A DNA stretch of 23,052 nucleotides from Dehalococcoidales bacterium (GCA_016931015.1 JAFGFP010000022.1:1-23052), one strand, 5' to 3'. Shown: positions 1 through 8,037, numbered from the stretch's first letter. The notes: generated by a model not told the origin, from the sequence alone. Made by a program: numbers and translations.

Positions 1-152
1 GCGCCTTTTTCTCCTATGGTGATATTCGTCTGGGGCAAGGCAGGGAGAATGCCAAGCAGTACCTGGGCCAGAATCTTGAGCTGGCTCGGGAAATCGAGCA
101 GAAAATTAGAGCCTCAGCCGTCGCCACTCGGATTACGGTGTCTGAAAATTGA
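1..152 (+). CDS. recA: RecA recombinase, C-terminal end (partial)
   Basis: Only the last 49 codons are in the window, read from base 3 to a TGA at 150-152. The translation contains SYGDIRLGQGRENAK followed by an acidic/basic helix (LELAREIEQKIR), the typical end of the RecA core and start of its C-terminal domain. RecA is the DNA strand-exchange ATPase of homologous recombination and SOS induction. The gene directly downstream is recX, the usual partner, which supports the call. The 5' part, including the Walker motifs, lies outside the window. A different frame over the same bases is open (16-198) but is a shadow. Confidence 0.93.
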   Translation, partial: AFFSYGDIRLGQGRENAKQYLGQNLELAREIEQKIRASAVATRITVSEN

Positions 153-197
153 GCCTGGTTTAGCCGGTAAGGTTAGCCAGGTAATATTGAGTAGATA

Positions 198-230
198 AGG
201 CTGGGGCATAGGCTTCAGCCTCATGTTTTT
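198..230 (+). terminator. Intrinsic terminator between recA and recX
   Basis: A 10-bp stem (198-207 with 212-221, two G-U pairs, loop ATAG) is followed by CATG and then five T at 226-230. It lies 45 nt after the recA stop and 18 nt before the recX start. It probably ends or attenuates recA transcription, lowering recX relative to recA. Confidence 0.65.
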
Positions 231-247
231 AAGAGGGGCATAGCTTA

Positions 248-886
248 ATGAAGAAGATTACCGCCCTCCGTCTTCGTAGGGGGCGTCGAAGGCGCATCCT
301 GGTCTACCTCGATGGCCGGTATGCCTTCGGGCTCGAGGCCGAGGTAGCGGCGCAGCAGGGGCTCCGGGTCGGCGAGGAGCTGGATAGCGACCGGCTCGCA
401 GACTTGACTAGGGCTGACGCCTTTCAGCGCTGCCTCAATGCGGCTCACGGCTACTTGAGCTACCGGCCCCGGAGCGAGTTTGAACTCAGGGAGCGGCTCT
501 CCCGGCGCGGTTTCGACGATGGCAGCGTTGAGGCGGTGCTCGTCAGGCTGAAGGAAGCGGCCCTGGTGGACGACGCCGAGTTTGCCCGCTTCTGGCAGGA
601 CAACCGGCAGGCCTTCAGCCCGCGCAGCGGCTCGCTCACCAGGATGGAGCTACGGCGTAAGGGGATCGCCGAGGAGGTTGTCAGCCGGGTGACGGCTACC
701 GTAAGCGACGACGAGAGCGCTTACCGGGCCGCCCAGGCTAAGGCGCGTCGCTTACCCCTGTCTGACTATCAGGCCTTCCGCCGCCGTTTGGGCGGGTATC
801 TCAGACGGCGCGGCTTTGATTATGGCGTCATAAGTAAAACTGTGGCACAGCTTTGGCAGGAAATGAGGGAGAGTAACTCTGGATAA
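248..886 (+). CDS. recX: Regulatory protein RecX
   Basis: The 212-residue protein has the all-helical, very Arg-rich RecX layout: a short N-terminal beta segment, then repeated three-helix modules. The signatures YLSYRPRSEFELRERLSRRG (about residues 69-88) and DDAEFARFWQDNR (about 108-120) are typical. RecX binds RecA filaments and modulates strand exchange. The length fits the family. The ATG has an AGAGGGG Shine-Dalgarno at 232-238. It follows recA after an intrinsic terminator, so it is probably expressed by read-through at a lower level; I see no separate promoter. Confidence 0.93.
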   Translation: MKKITALRLRRGRRRRILVYLDGRYAFGLEAEVAAQQGLRVGEELDSDRLADLTRADAFQRCLNAAHGYLSYRPRSEFELRERLSRRGFDDGSVEAVLVRLKEAALVDDAEFARFWQDNRQAFSPRSGSLTRMELRRKGIAEEVVSRVTATVSDDESAYRAAQAKARRLPLSDYQAFRRRLGGYLRRRGFDYGVISKTVAQLWQEMRESNSG

Positions 887-894
887 TATAGCGT

Positions 895-917
895 GGGCAC
901 CGTCTTTACGGGTGTCC
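895..917 (+). other. Hairpin downstream of recX
   Basis: GGGCACCGT and ACGGGTGTCC pair across a CTTT loop with one G-U pair and one bulged G, just after the recX stop. No T-run follows directly (TATTTTTAG comes about 10 nt later), so it is a weak terminator or a 3'-end-protecting hairpin. Confidence 0.35.
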
Positions 918-984
918 GGTCCGGGCTATTTTTAGGGGCCTGTCCTTCGTTCGAGGCAGAGCTGTCCCGGAAGTGAGGTAAAAA

Positions 985-2535
985 ATGCAACCAGATATCG
1001 GTCAGATTAATGTACTGTTGGCCCTGTTCGGCTTCATCATTGGGGCCGCGGCCGGGGCCGCCTTCGTTTACTTCTTCAGACGCTTCCGGCTGAACCGGGA
1101 GGTACGCCTCGCCGAGAGGAAAGCGTCTAAAATCGCCACCGAGGCGGAGTACAAGGCCAAGGAAGCCATTCGTGAAGCCAGGAGGGAGGCGGACAAGCTA
1201 AAGGCAACGGCTGATACCGAGTACCGCGAGCGGCGTACGGAACTGCAGCGTAACGAGAACCGCCTGGTACAGAAGGAATCCACCCTGGAGCGTAAACTGG
1301 AGGATGTGGAGCGCCGCGGGCGTGAGCTGACGAATAAGTCGGAGCGGGTGGAGTCGCTGCGCACCCAGCTTGAGGAGGCCAGAGGTAAGCAGCTCGAGCA
1401 GCTGGAACTTATCTCCGGGATGTCCAGTGATGAGGCGAAGAAATCGCTGCTTGAGACTGTGGAGGTCGAGATAAGGGACGAGACCTCGCGGCGGCTCAGG
1501 AACTGGGAGGCGGAGCTTAAGGAGTCCGAGCGTAAGAAGACTCAGGAGATTCTGGCGCAGGCTATCCAGCGCTGCGCTTCCGAGGTCGTCGCCGAGGCCA
1601 CCGTGACCAGTATCTCACTCCCCAGTGACGAGATGAAGGGGCGGCTCATCGGGCGCGAGGGCCGTAATATCAGAGCCCTGGAGCAGGCTACCGGCGTCGA
1701 CCTGATTATCGACGACACCCCGGAGGCGGTGACCCTGTCCAGCTTCGACCCGGTGCGGCGGGAGGTGGCCCGCCTAGCCCTGAACAAGCTAATTCTGGAC
1801 GGGCGTATCCACCCGGCCCGCATCGAGGAGGTAGTGGCTAAGGCCAAGGAAGAGGTCGATGCCGTTATCTACAGCGCCGGGGAGCAGGCGGCCTACGATG
1901 TCGGTGTCGCCGGCTTGCGTCCCGAGTTGCTCAGACTGCTGGGGCGTCTCAAGTTTCGTACCAGCTACGGGCAGAATGTCCTGATTCACAGCATTGAGGT
2001 CGCCCAGATGGCGGGCATGATTGCCGCCGAGCTGGGGGCTAACGTGGCCACCGCCAAGAAGGCGGGCCTGCTGCACGACATCGGGAAGGCGGTAGACCGC
2101 GAGGTGGAGGGTACCCATGCGGCTATCGGCGCCGACCTGGTCAAGCAGTGGGATAAGTCCGCCGAGGTGGTTCAGGGTATCGCCGAGCACCACGGAGAGA
2201 CGGAATCCACCAGTCTCTGGGGCTTTATCGTGGCCGCCGCCGATGCCATCAGCAGCGCCCGGCCTGGGGCCAGGCGCGAATCGCTGGAGGGCTACCTGCA
2301 GCGGCTCAAGGCGCTCGAGGATATTGCCAGCAGCTTCAAGGGCGTGGAGAAGACCTACGCCATCCAGGCCGGCCGCGAAATCCGTATCCTGGTCAGGCCC
2401 GAGGAGATTGACGACCTGGGGGCGATGAGGCTGGCCCGGGACATCGTTAAGAAGGTTGAGGAAGGGTTGCAGTACCCCGGGCAGATTAAGATTACCGTGC
2501 TCCGGGAGACCCGGGCCGTGGACTACGCCAAGTAG
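985..2535 (+). CDS. rny: Ribonuclease Y
   Basis: Membrane-anchored endoribonuclease that initiates mRNA decay in bacteria lacking RNase E. The 516-residue protein shows the full family order: one N-terminal transmembrane helix (about 9-31), a long charged coiled coil (about 35-190), a KH domain with GREG at 223-226, and an HD domain with the metal-binding LLHDIGKA (H364, D365) followed by EHHGE. The length equals the usual about 510-520 residues. The ATG is preceded by GTGAGG. It heads a plus-strand run into the ymdB-type gene and a PHP-domain gene. No residue expected for activity appears to be missing. Confidence 0.97.
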   Translation: MQPDIGQINVLLALFGFIIGAAAGAAFVYFFRRFRLNREVRLAERKASKIATEAEYKAKEAIREARREADKLKATADTEYRERRTELQRNENRLVQKESTLERKLEDVERRGRELTNKSERVESLRTQLEEARGKQLEQLELISGMSSDEAKKSLLETVEVEIRDETSRRLRNWEAELKESERKKTQEILAQAIQRCASEVVAEATVTSISLPSDEMKGRLIGREGRNIRALEQATGVDLIIDDTPEAVTLSSFDPVRREVARLALNKLILDGRIHPARIEEVVAKAKEEVDAVIYSAGEQAAYDVGVAGLRPELLRLLGRLKFRTSYGQNVLIHSIEVAQMAGMIAAELGANVATAKKAGLLHDIGKAVDREVEGTHAAIGADLVKQWDKSAEVVQGIAEHHGETESTSLWGFIVAAADAISSARPGARRESLEGYLQRLKALEDIASSFKGVEKTYAIQAGREIRILVRPEEIDDLGAMRLARDIVKKVEEGLQYPGQIKITVLRETRAVDYAK

Positions 2536-2598
2536 CCCCGGCGGCGGCTTGAGGGGTACGAAGAATTTAAGTAAGAAAGTGACGGGTTTGGGAAGCCT

Positions 2599-3366
2599 AT
2601 GTTAATACTGGTGATTGGCGACGTAATCGGCCGCCCGGGGAGGCAGGCGCTGGCTAAGCTCCTGCCCGGTATCGTTGAGCAGTATGGGGTCGACCTAGTG
2701 GTAGCTAACGCCGAGAATATCGCCGGCGGTATCGGGGTAACCCTGGCTACGGCTCAGGAGCTGCTGGAGGCCGGGGTTGACGTGCTCACCTCGGGGAACC
2801 ACGTCTGGGCGGAGCGGGAGATTATCCCCCACCTTGACGGCGAGCTCCCCATTATACGCCCTCTAAACTACCCGCCGGGTGTGCCGGGGCGGGGCTATCT
2901 CACGGTCGGCCCGGTCATGGTGGTTAACCTCATCGGCCGGACCTTTATGGGCAGCTTCGACTGCCCCTTCCGGACTATGGACAGGCTGCTCGGTGGGCTT
3001 GAGTCTAAGCCGCCGGTTATCATCGTCGACTTCCACGCCGAGGCCACCTCGGAGAAGGTGGCCCTGGGACGCTACCTGGACGGTCGGGTGAGCGCCGTGC
3101 TCGGCACCCATACTCACGTGGGCACCATCGACACCCGGCTGCTGCCCCAGGGTACGGCCTACGTCACCGATATCGGCATGACCGGCCCCATTGATTCGGT
3201 TATCGGCGATGACATTGAGGCGGTGACCAGCCGCTTTCTGACCATGATACCCCACCGTCTCGCGGTGGGTAAGGGCAGAGTCGAACTCAACGCGGTGCTG
3301 GTCGAGGTGGACGAAGCTAGCGGCCGGGCGCTGGGTATCGAACGGGTCTCCCGGGAGGTTGACTAG
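2599..3366 (+). CDS. ymdB: YmdB-type metallophosphoesterase (TIGR00282 family)
   Basis: The 255-residue protein has the calcineurin-like motifs of the YmdB family at the expected positions: GD at 7-8, NAEN at 37-40 (E39 and N40), GNH at 66-68, then FHAEATSEK and GTHTHVGT near the C-terminal half. The characterised Bacillus subtilis member hydrolyses cyclic nucleotides and influences RNase Y-dependent gene expression, and is encoded next to rny there too. Here it lies 63 nt after rny and its stop is only 2 nt before the PHP gene, so it is probably cotranscribed with both. The substrate in this organism is inferred only. Confidence 0.93.
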   Translation: MLILVIGDVIGRPGRQALAKLLPGIVEQYGVDLVVANAENIAGGIGVTLATAQELLEAGVDVLTSGNHVWAEREIIPHLDGELPIIRPLNYPPGVPGRGYLTVGPVMVVNLIGRTFMGSFDCPFRTMDRLLGGLESKPPVIIVDFHAEATSEKVALGRYLDGRVSAVLGTHTHVGTIDTRLLPQGTAYVTDIGMTGPIDSVIGDDIEAVTSRFLTMIPHRLAVGKGRVELNAVLVEVDEASGRALGIERVSREVD

Positions 3367-3368
3367 CC

Positions 3369-4208
3369 GTGTCTCGGGTCGACCTTCACCTCCACTCCAA
3401 CGCTTCCGACGGTCGGCTCAGCCCGGAAGAAGTCGTCCGGGAGTCGGCGAGACGGGGGCTAAGGGTTATCGCCCTTACCGACCACGACACGGTGGCCGGG
3501 GTCGGCCCGGCACTATCTGCGGCCAAAGACTTCCCGGAGCTCACCGTCATTCCCGGCGTTGAGCTCAGTACGGACGAGCCTCAGGGCGAGGTTCACGTCC
3601 TGGGCTACTTCATTGATTATACCGACGCTGAGCTAGTCGCCCGGCTGGACAGAATGCGCGGCTCCCGGCGGGAGCGGGCGCAGGCGATGATAGCTAAACT
3701 CGGCGACCTGGGGGTCGATATCGAGTGGGCGCGGGTGCAGGAGATAGCCGGCGCCGGTTCGGTGGGCCGGCCACACCTGGCTCAGGCCATGCTGGAGAAG
3801 GGCTATATCGGCTCGCTCAAGGAGGCCTTTACCGAGTATATCGGTCGGGACGGCCCGGCCTACGTCGAGCGTCGCAAGCTGACCCCGGCGGCGGCCGTGG
3901 AGCTGGTAGCGCGTTTTAACGGGCTGCCGGTGCTGGCGCACCCCCTGACGACCCACGACCCGGAGGCGGTGGTCGCCCGGCTGAAGGCGGTCGGTCTGGT
4001 GGGTATCGAGGCCCACTATAAGGACTACAGCCCGGCCGAGGTCGCCCGGCTCCTCGACCTGGCGGAGAAGCACGGCCTAGCGGCTACCGGCGGCAGCGAC
4101 TATCACGGTCTGGATGATGCCGCCGAGGTTATTATCGGCGGGGCCGATGTCCCGCTCTCGGCGGCGGAACGGCTCATCGCTTTAGCGCGGCGGGGGGTAT
4201 CCGGCTGA
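3369..4208 (+). CDS. PHP-domain phosphoesterase (YciV/RNase AM-like)
   Basis: The 279-residue protein begins at GTG with GGGAGG 11 nt upstream, inside the end of the ymdB-type gene. PHP motifs are intact: DLHLHSNASDG (H7, H9, D14), LTDHDT (D38, H39, D40), PGVELS, GRPHLA, LAHP and GGSDYHG. The fold binds a metal cluster and hydrolyses phosphate esters. Related stand-alone PHP proteins act as 5'-3' exoribonucleases on short RNA or as 3',5'-nucleoside bisphosphatases. Tight coupling to rny and ymdB suggests a role in finishing RNA or nucleotide breakdown, which is inference. A polymerase-associated PHP role is unlikely since it is free-standing. Confidence 0.88.
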   Translation: MSRVDLHLHSNASDGRLSPEEVVRESARRGLRVIALTDHDTVAGVGPALSAAKDFPELTVIPGVELSTDEPQGEVHVLGYFIDYTDAELVARLDRMRGSRRERAQAMIAKLGDLGVDIEWARVQEIAGAGSVGRPHLAQAMLEKGYIGSLKEAFTEYIGRDGPAYVERRKLTPAAAVELVARFNGLPVLAHPLTTHDPEAVVARLKAVGLVGIEAHYKDYSPAEVARLLDLAEKHGLAATGGSDYHGLDDAAEVIIGGADVPLSAAERLIALARRGVSG

Positions 4209-4267
4209 GGCGGTCTGTAGTATACTTAGACTATCCCTAGTGCGGAAACGCCTTATCGGGAGAGCTT

Positions 4268-4996
4268 ATGTCTGATAACTTCTGGCCGGTAGTAGTGGGA
4301 GCCTATCTCTTGGGCTCGGTGCCCTCAGCCTATCTGGCGGGTAAGTGGTCGCGCGGCATAGATATCCGGCAGTACGGCAGCGGTAACGTGGGGGCGACTA
4401 ACCTGATGCGCTTCACCTCCAGGCGGACGGCTATTCCGGTCGTCATCTTCGACTCGGTTAAGGGGATGATTATGCTGGGGGTGGCCTGGAGGCTGGGTCT
4501 GGGGGTTACCGAACAGATGGTGGTGGGCATCGCCGCCATCGTGGGCCACAACTGGCCGGTCTTTCTCCGCTTCGCCGGGGGCCGGGGGGTTATCACCACC
4601 ATGGGGGTCGGCTTTCTGCTGCCCTTAATAAACCAGCTGGTTCCCCTGGGCACGATGTTTCTGGTTACCGTCGTCTACGGGTCGGTGGCTCTTATCAGCG
4701 CCTATTTCAAGCGTCTGCCCCTGGGAGTGTTCATTATCGTGGCCGCTTTCCCCTTGGTCGTCTGGCTGCTTATCCGGTCGCTGCCCCTGACCCTGGGCTA
4801 TTTAGCCATGTTCCTGATACTGGTCGCCAGACGCCTTACGGCGCGGCAGCCGATAAGCGTTACCTCTCTCAGTAAGCGGCAGATACTCGCTAATCGTCTC
4901 CTCTTCGACCGGGATATGAGGGACAAGGAAGCCTGGATGAGTCTCGTTCTGGCGGAGCAGGAAAAACAGGGAAGGCTGGTTGGTAATCGGAAATGA
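4268..4996 (+). CDS. plsY: Glycerol-3-phosphate acyltransferase PlsY
   Basis: Integral membrane enzyme that transfers the acyl group from acyl-phosphate to glycerol-3-phosphate, the first step of phospholipid synthesis. The three conserved cytoplasmic motifs are present: GSGNVGATN (about 38-46), FDSVKG (about 61-66) and GHNWPVFLRFAGGRG (about 93-107). Five or more hydrophobic segments alternate with them. At 242 residues it is about 40 longer than typical PlsY; the extra part is a charged, non-membrane C-terminal tail (from about residue 195). SD GGGAGAG precedes the ATG. Its stop overlaps the next start (ATGA), indicating translational coupling. The partner enzyme PlsC may be the gene at 16832-17527. 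Confidence 0.94.
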   Translation: MSDNFWPVVVGAYLLGSVPSAYLAGKWSRGIDIRQYGSGNVGATNLMRFTSRRTAIPVVIFDSVKGMIMLGVAWRLGLGVTEQMVVGIAAIVGHNWPVFLRFAGGRGVITTMGVGFLLPLINQLVPLGTMFLVTVVYGSVALISAYFKRLPLGVFIIVAAFPLVVWLLIRSLPLTLGYLAMFLILVARRLTARQPISVTSLSKRQILANRLLFDRDMRDKEAWMSLVLAEQEKQGRLVGNRK

Positions 4997-5484
4997 AGTG
5001 TGCGACTCATCCTGACGTCGAAACCAATCTACGCTGCGGTAAGTGTGGTAAACCGATATGTCCCAAGTGTCTGGTGCAGACGCCGGTGGGTGCCCGGTGC
5101 CGGGACTGTGCCCGGCTGCAGAAGCTGCCCACCTTTCAGGTCACCGCCGACTATTACCTGCGGGCGGTCGGCGCTGCGGTGGGTATGGCCTTTGCCTGCG
5201 GGGCTGCCTGGTGGGCAATCAGGGCGGTGATGGGCGTCCCCTACTTTAACTTCCTGCTGGCGGCCGGTTTCGGCTATGCCGTCGGCGAGGTGGTGGGCCG
5301 TTCCGTCAACCGTAAGCGCGGCCGGACTCTGGCCGCTATCGCCGGTGCTGGCGTCGCCCTTAGCTTCGTGATTAGCATTTTCCCGCCCTGGGGCCCCTGG
5401 TTATGGTTCAGCCCCATGAGCCTGGTTATCAGCCTGCTGGCGGTGGGGCTGGGGGTCTGGATAGCCGTAACCCGGGTGCGCTAG
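4993..5484 (+). CDS. B-box zinc-finger membrane protein
   Basis: The 163-residue protein starts with a small Cys/His zinc finger (C3, H6, C15, C18, C23, C26, C36, C39 are candidate ligands) and continues with about four hydrophobic segments (about 57-75, 78-97, 114-127, 136-158). This B-box-plus-membrane architecture is common in Actinobacteria and Chloroflexota, function unknown. The start overlaps the plsY stop by four bases, so it is translated together with plsY. The finger is predicted to be cytoplasmic and may bind protein; no enzymatic motif is visible. Confidence 0.75.
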   Translation: MKCATHPDVETNLRCGKCGKPICPKCLVQTPVGARCRDCARLQKLPTFQVTADYYLRAVGAAVGMAFACGAAWWAIRAVMGVPYFNFLLAAGFGYAVGEVVGRSVNRKRGRTLAAIAGAGVALSFVISIFPPWGPWLWFSPMSLVISLLAVGLGVWIAVTRVR

Positions 5485-5563
5485 CCGGGCCTTGTCTTTA
5501 AGGGCGCCATGGTGCTTACATTTCCCTTATGGTTGTGTGAGGAAGGGGCTTTAGATAGCGTGT

Positions 5564-6346
5564 TTAAAGCCTTTCTCTTATTAGCTCCATAACCTTAGCC
5601 ATGGTCTCCCCGGCTTTGGCTCTAACCAGGACGCTGGCTTCGAAGTCCATCGGGGTGGGGCTGAGGTTAATGATGGCCAGTCTGGCCCCCGAGCGGCAGG
5701 CGCGGGCCGGAATCTCGGCCGCCGGGTAGACAATCAGGGTCGAGCCGATGACCATGATGAGGTCGGCCCCTTCGGCGCGCTTGACGGCGGCTTCGAAGAC
5801 GCCATCGGGCAGCATCTCCCCGAAGAAGACGATGCCCGGTTTTAAGATACCGGCGCAGTCCTCGCAGCAGGGGGCGTGGTGCCCTTCGTCCAGCCTGGTT
5901 TTGACCTGCTCGAAGGGGTAGCGCCGGCCGCAGTCCAGGCAGACGCTCCAGCGCAGGTTGCCGTGGAGCTCGAAGACCTTCTCGTCGGGCACCCCCGCCG
6001 CCTGGTGGAGGTTGTCGATATTCTGAGTAATGACCGAGTCCAGCTTACCCAGGCGGTCCAGCTCGGCGATGGCGTGGTGGGCGGGGTTGGGTTTAACCTC
6101 CTGGCTCAGGCTGCCTTCGTAAATCAGCTGCCACCAGAGCCGGCGGGTCTCCGGACGGCTGACAAACCTCTGGTAGGTGAAGTCGTCCGGCTCGAACCTG
6201 TCCCAGATGCCGCCGGGGCTGCGGAAGTCGGGTAGTCCCGACTCGGTGCTGACACCGGCGCCGGTGAAGACGACCACTCTTTGGGACGAAAGAACCAGCT
6301 CGGCGACTCGCGCCGCCAGGGTATTCAGGTTATCGCTCTGCAGCAT
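5564..6346 (-). CDS. NAD-dependent protein deacylase, Sir2 family
   Basis: Sirtuin removing acyl groups from lysines with NAD+ as co-substrate. The 260-residue protein has all landmarks: GAGVSTESGLPDFRS (29-43), TQNIDNLH (107-114), catalytic H128 in ELHG, a zinc site formed by C136/C139 and the Cys cluster 160-164, and GSTLIVYPA near the NAD-binding site. I do not see the Tyr/Arg pair of desuccinylase-type sirtuins in the usual place, so a deacetylase is more likely; this is tentative. It is transcribed divergently from the degV-type gene and convergent with the B-box gene. Confidence 0.94.
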   Translation of the reverse strand: MLQSDNLNTLAARVAELVLSSQRVVVFTGAGVSTESGLPDFRSPGGIWDRFEPDDFTYQRFVSRPETRRLWWQLIYEGSLSQEVKPNPAHHAIAELDRLGKLDSVITQNIDNLHQAAGVPDEKVFELHGNLRWSVCLDCGRRYPFEQVKTRLDEGHHAPCCEDCAGILKPGIVFFGEMLPDGVFEAAVKRAEGADLIMVIGSTLIVYPAAEIPARACRSGARLAIINLSPTPMDFEASVLVRAKAGETMAKVMELIRERL

Positions 6347-6366
6347 ATCTCGGCCTCGCCTTTATA

Positions 6367-6396
6367 TTTATACCACACCTGCGGCTTACTTCCCAA
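6367..6396 (-). promoter_or_regulatory. Candidate promoter of the sirtuin gene
   Basis: On the minus strand TTGGGA (6391-6396) and TATAAA (6367-6372) are separated by 18 nt. The -10 lies 20 nt before the sirtuin ATG, giving a very short leader. A second TATAAA at 6361-6366 is too close to the start to be used with a normal leader. Confidence 0.5.
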
Positions 6397-6417
6397 AGCC
6401 GGGTTTCGGGGTGCGTA

Positions 6418-6451
6418 TTGTATAAAGTAGTCTCAGGTGTTATCATGAGAC
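6418..6451 (+). promoter_or_regulatory. Candidate degV promoter with overlapping inverted repeat
   Basis: TTGTAT (6418-6423) and TATCAT (6441-6446) are 17 nt apart; the -10 is preceded by TGT, an extended -10. A perfect 6-bp inverted repeat, GTCTCA (6430-6435) and TGAGAC (6446-6451), brackets the -10 with a 10-nt spacer and is a plausible repressor site. Confidence 0.5.
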
Positions 6452-6501
6452 GATTCGCACGGGGTATTTTTCTTACCGTTTGACCGGGGTGATTCGTTCT
6501 C

Positions 6502-7365
6502 ATGACTCAGAAGGTGGCTATTATTACCGATAGCAGCGCCTGTATTCCCGGCGAGCTATTGAGAGAGTATCGTATCGGGCTGGTGCCGCTCAACGTTATC
6601 ATCGGGCGCAAGACATATCAGGACGGAGTGGATATCACTCCTACCAAGTTTTATGCCCTCCTCCGGGAGACGGAGGAGCTGCCCACGACATCGCACTCTT
6701 CGCCGGGGGCGCACCTTGAGGCCTACCGCCGGGCCAACCGGATAGCCCCCGGTATTCTCTGTATCACCATCTCGTCCAGCTTCAGCGGGCAGTTCAGCTC
6801 GGCGCAGGTAGCCAGGGAACGGGCCGGGGAGTCTCTCCCCGGGGTCGCCATTGAGGTTTTCGATTGCGGCACGGCGGCGGCGGCTCAGGGGATGGTGGTG
6901 CTGGCGGCGGCCCGGGCCGCCGCTGCGGGGCAGAGCCTGGACGAGGTCTTAGCCAGGGCGAAGAGCGTGGCGGGGCGCGTGCACCTGATAGCTATGGTGG
7001 ATAGCCTTAACTATCTGGTTCGGGGCGGCCACGTGCCCAAGGCGGCGGCCTGGGCGAGCTCGCTCTTTAAAATTAAGCCCCTGCTCACTCTCGACGACGG
7101 CGACGCCCGTCTACTGGCCAACACCCGGACGACGCCCCGGGCCATGGCCCGGATGCTGAAGATAATGAAGCAGATGGTGATTAAGGGGCTGCCCCTTCGT
7201 GTCGCCGTGATGCACGCCGACGCTCTGAAAAACGCCGAGCTGCTAAAAGAGCAGATTGCCTCCCGTTTCGACTGTAGCGAGCTATTCATCACCGAGTTTA
7301 CCCCGGTGATGGGGGCGCACATCGGGCCGGGGCTGATTGGGGTTGCCTTCTGTAGTGGAGATTAG
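6502..7365 (+). CDS. DegV family fatty-acid-binding protein
   Basis: The 287-residue protein fits the DegV/FakB family, which holds a fatty acid in a buried tunnel and presents it to a fatty-acid kinase in better studied Firmicutes. Visible signatures are ITDSSACIP near the N-terminus, PTTSHSSPG (about 61-69), CITISSSFSGQFSSA (about 90-104) with the head-group-binding Ser/Thr residues, and YLVRGGHVP (about 171-179). No FakA-like kinase is in the window, so the acceptor is unknown. It has its own promoter and is followed by a gene with a separate -10. Confidence 0.92.
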   Translation: MTQKVAIITDSSACIPGELLREYRIGLVPLNVIIGRKTYQDGVDITPTKFYALLRETEELPTTSHSSPGAHLEAYRRANRIAPGILCITISSSFSGQFSSAQVARERAGESLPGVAIEVFDCGTAAAAQGMVVLAAARAAAAGQSLDEVLARAKSVAGRVHLIAMVDSLNYLVRGGHVPKAAAWASSLFKIKPLLTLDDGDARLLANTRTTPRAMARMLKIMKQMVIKGLPLRVAVMHADALKNAELLKEQIASRFDCSELFITEFTPVMGAHIGPGLIGVAFCSGD

Positions 7366-7429
7366 GGTTTAGCCCCTGGAGCGCCCGGTTTAAGGCCAGG
7401 CCCCCCTGGCGAAGTGGGTCTAAAAGCTC

Positions 7430-7443
7430 TATAATTAGGGGTG
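7430..7443 (+). promoter_or_regulatory. -10 element abutting the kinase start (leaderless candidate)
   Basis: A perfect TATAAT at 7430-7435 ends 5 and 7 nt before the two possible GTG starts at 7441 and 7443. Transcription would begin at about the start codon. No convincing -35 (TGGCGA at 7407-7412) and no Shine-Dalgarno are seen. Confidence 0.5.
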
Positions 7444-8024
7444 TGGAACAGACCGAAACTGCTTCTGATGTCGAGAAGCTGCTCAGCGGGCTGGGGCGCT
7501 TCCCCGAAGCCTGGGCCCGGCCCTTTCTGATTGTGGTTAGCGGCCTCCCCGGAACCGGGAAGTCTTACTTCTGTCACTGCCTAGCCCAGAGGCTGGCGGC
7601 GGTTATCCTGGAGAGCGACCACCTGCGCCGCACCCTTTTTCTCGCGCCGGGTTACAGCTCGGCGGAGAGCGCCCGGCTTTTCCGGGCCAGCCACCTGCTT
7701 ATCGAGCGGCTCTTACGGCAGGGTCTCCCGGTCATCTTCGACGCCACCAACCTGTCCCAGCACTACCGCGAGAAGCTCTACCGCATTGCGGAGCGCTTTG
7801 GTGTTAAGCTGGTGCTGGTGCGGGTCGAGGCGCCGCCGGAGCTCGTTTACCAGCGGCTTAAAGAGAGGCAAACCGACCCCGGGACTAATTCGGAAGCCGA
7901 CTGGTCTGTTTACCAGCGTATGAAGCCGCAGCTTGAGCAAATCCGCCGCCGGCACTATGCGGTGGATACCTCGCAGGATATCACTCCGGTGATAGACAAG
8001 GTTATCCGGGAGGTTAGTCGCTAA
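7443..8024 (+). CDS. P-loop (AAA_33-type) nucleotide kinase
   Basis: The 193-residue protein has a Walker A motif GLPGTGKS at 34-41, a downstream ESDHLRR that resembles the acceptor-binding region, and VIFDATNLS (about 99-107) in the Walker B position. This is the pattern of the AAA_33 / zeta-toxin-like / polynucleotide-kinase-like group, which phosphorylate small molecules or nucleic-acid ends. The substrate cannot be told from sequence. No antitoxin-like gene precedes it, and the aminopeptidase gene begins 13 nt after its stop, so a housekeeping role is more likely than a toxin. It starts at GTG without an SD. Confidence 0.78.
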   Translation: MEQTETASDVEKLLSGLGRFPEAWARPFLIVVSGLPGTGKSYFCHCLAQRLAAVILESDHLRRTLFLAPGYSSAESARLFRASHLLIERLLRQGLPVIFDATNLSQHYREKLYRIAERFGVKLVLVRVEAPPELVYQRLKERQTDPGTNSEADWSVYQRMKPQLEQIRRRHYAVDTSQDITPVIDKVIREVSR

Positions 8025-8037
8025 AAAGGAGATTTTA

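Noticed and set aside
16..198. Open frame of 60 codons at the left edge
   Set aside because: The bases read as the conserved RecA C-terminus in another frame (from base 3), followed by a terminator stem inside the supposed ORF.
5485..5563. Bidirectional terminator between the B-box and sirtuin genes
   Set aside because: CCATGG-centred symmetry has no loop and no T-run on either side.
7443..8024. P-loop kinase as a zeta-type toxin
   Set aside because: No small antitoxin gene precedes it and it is tightly linked to pepA and elbB, so a toxin-antitoxin reading is not supported.
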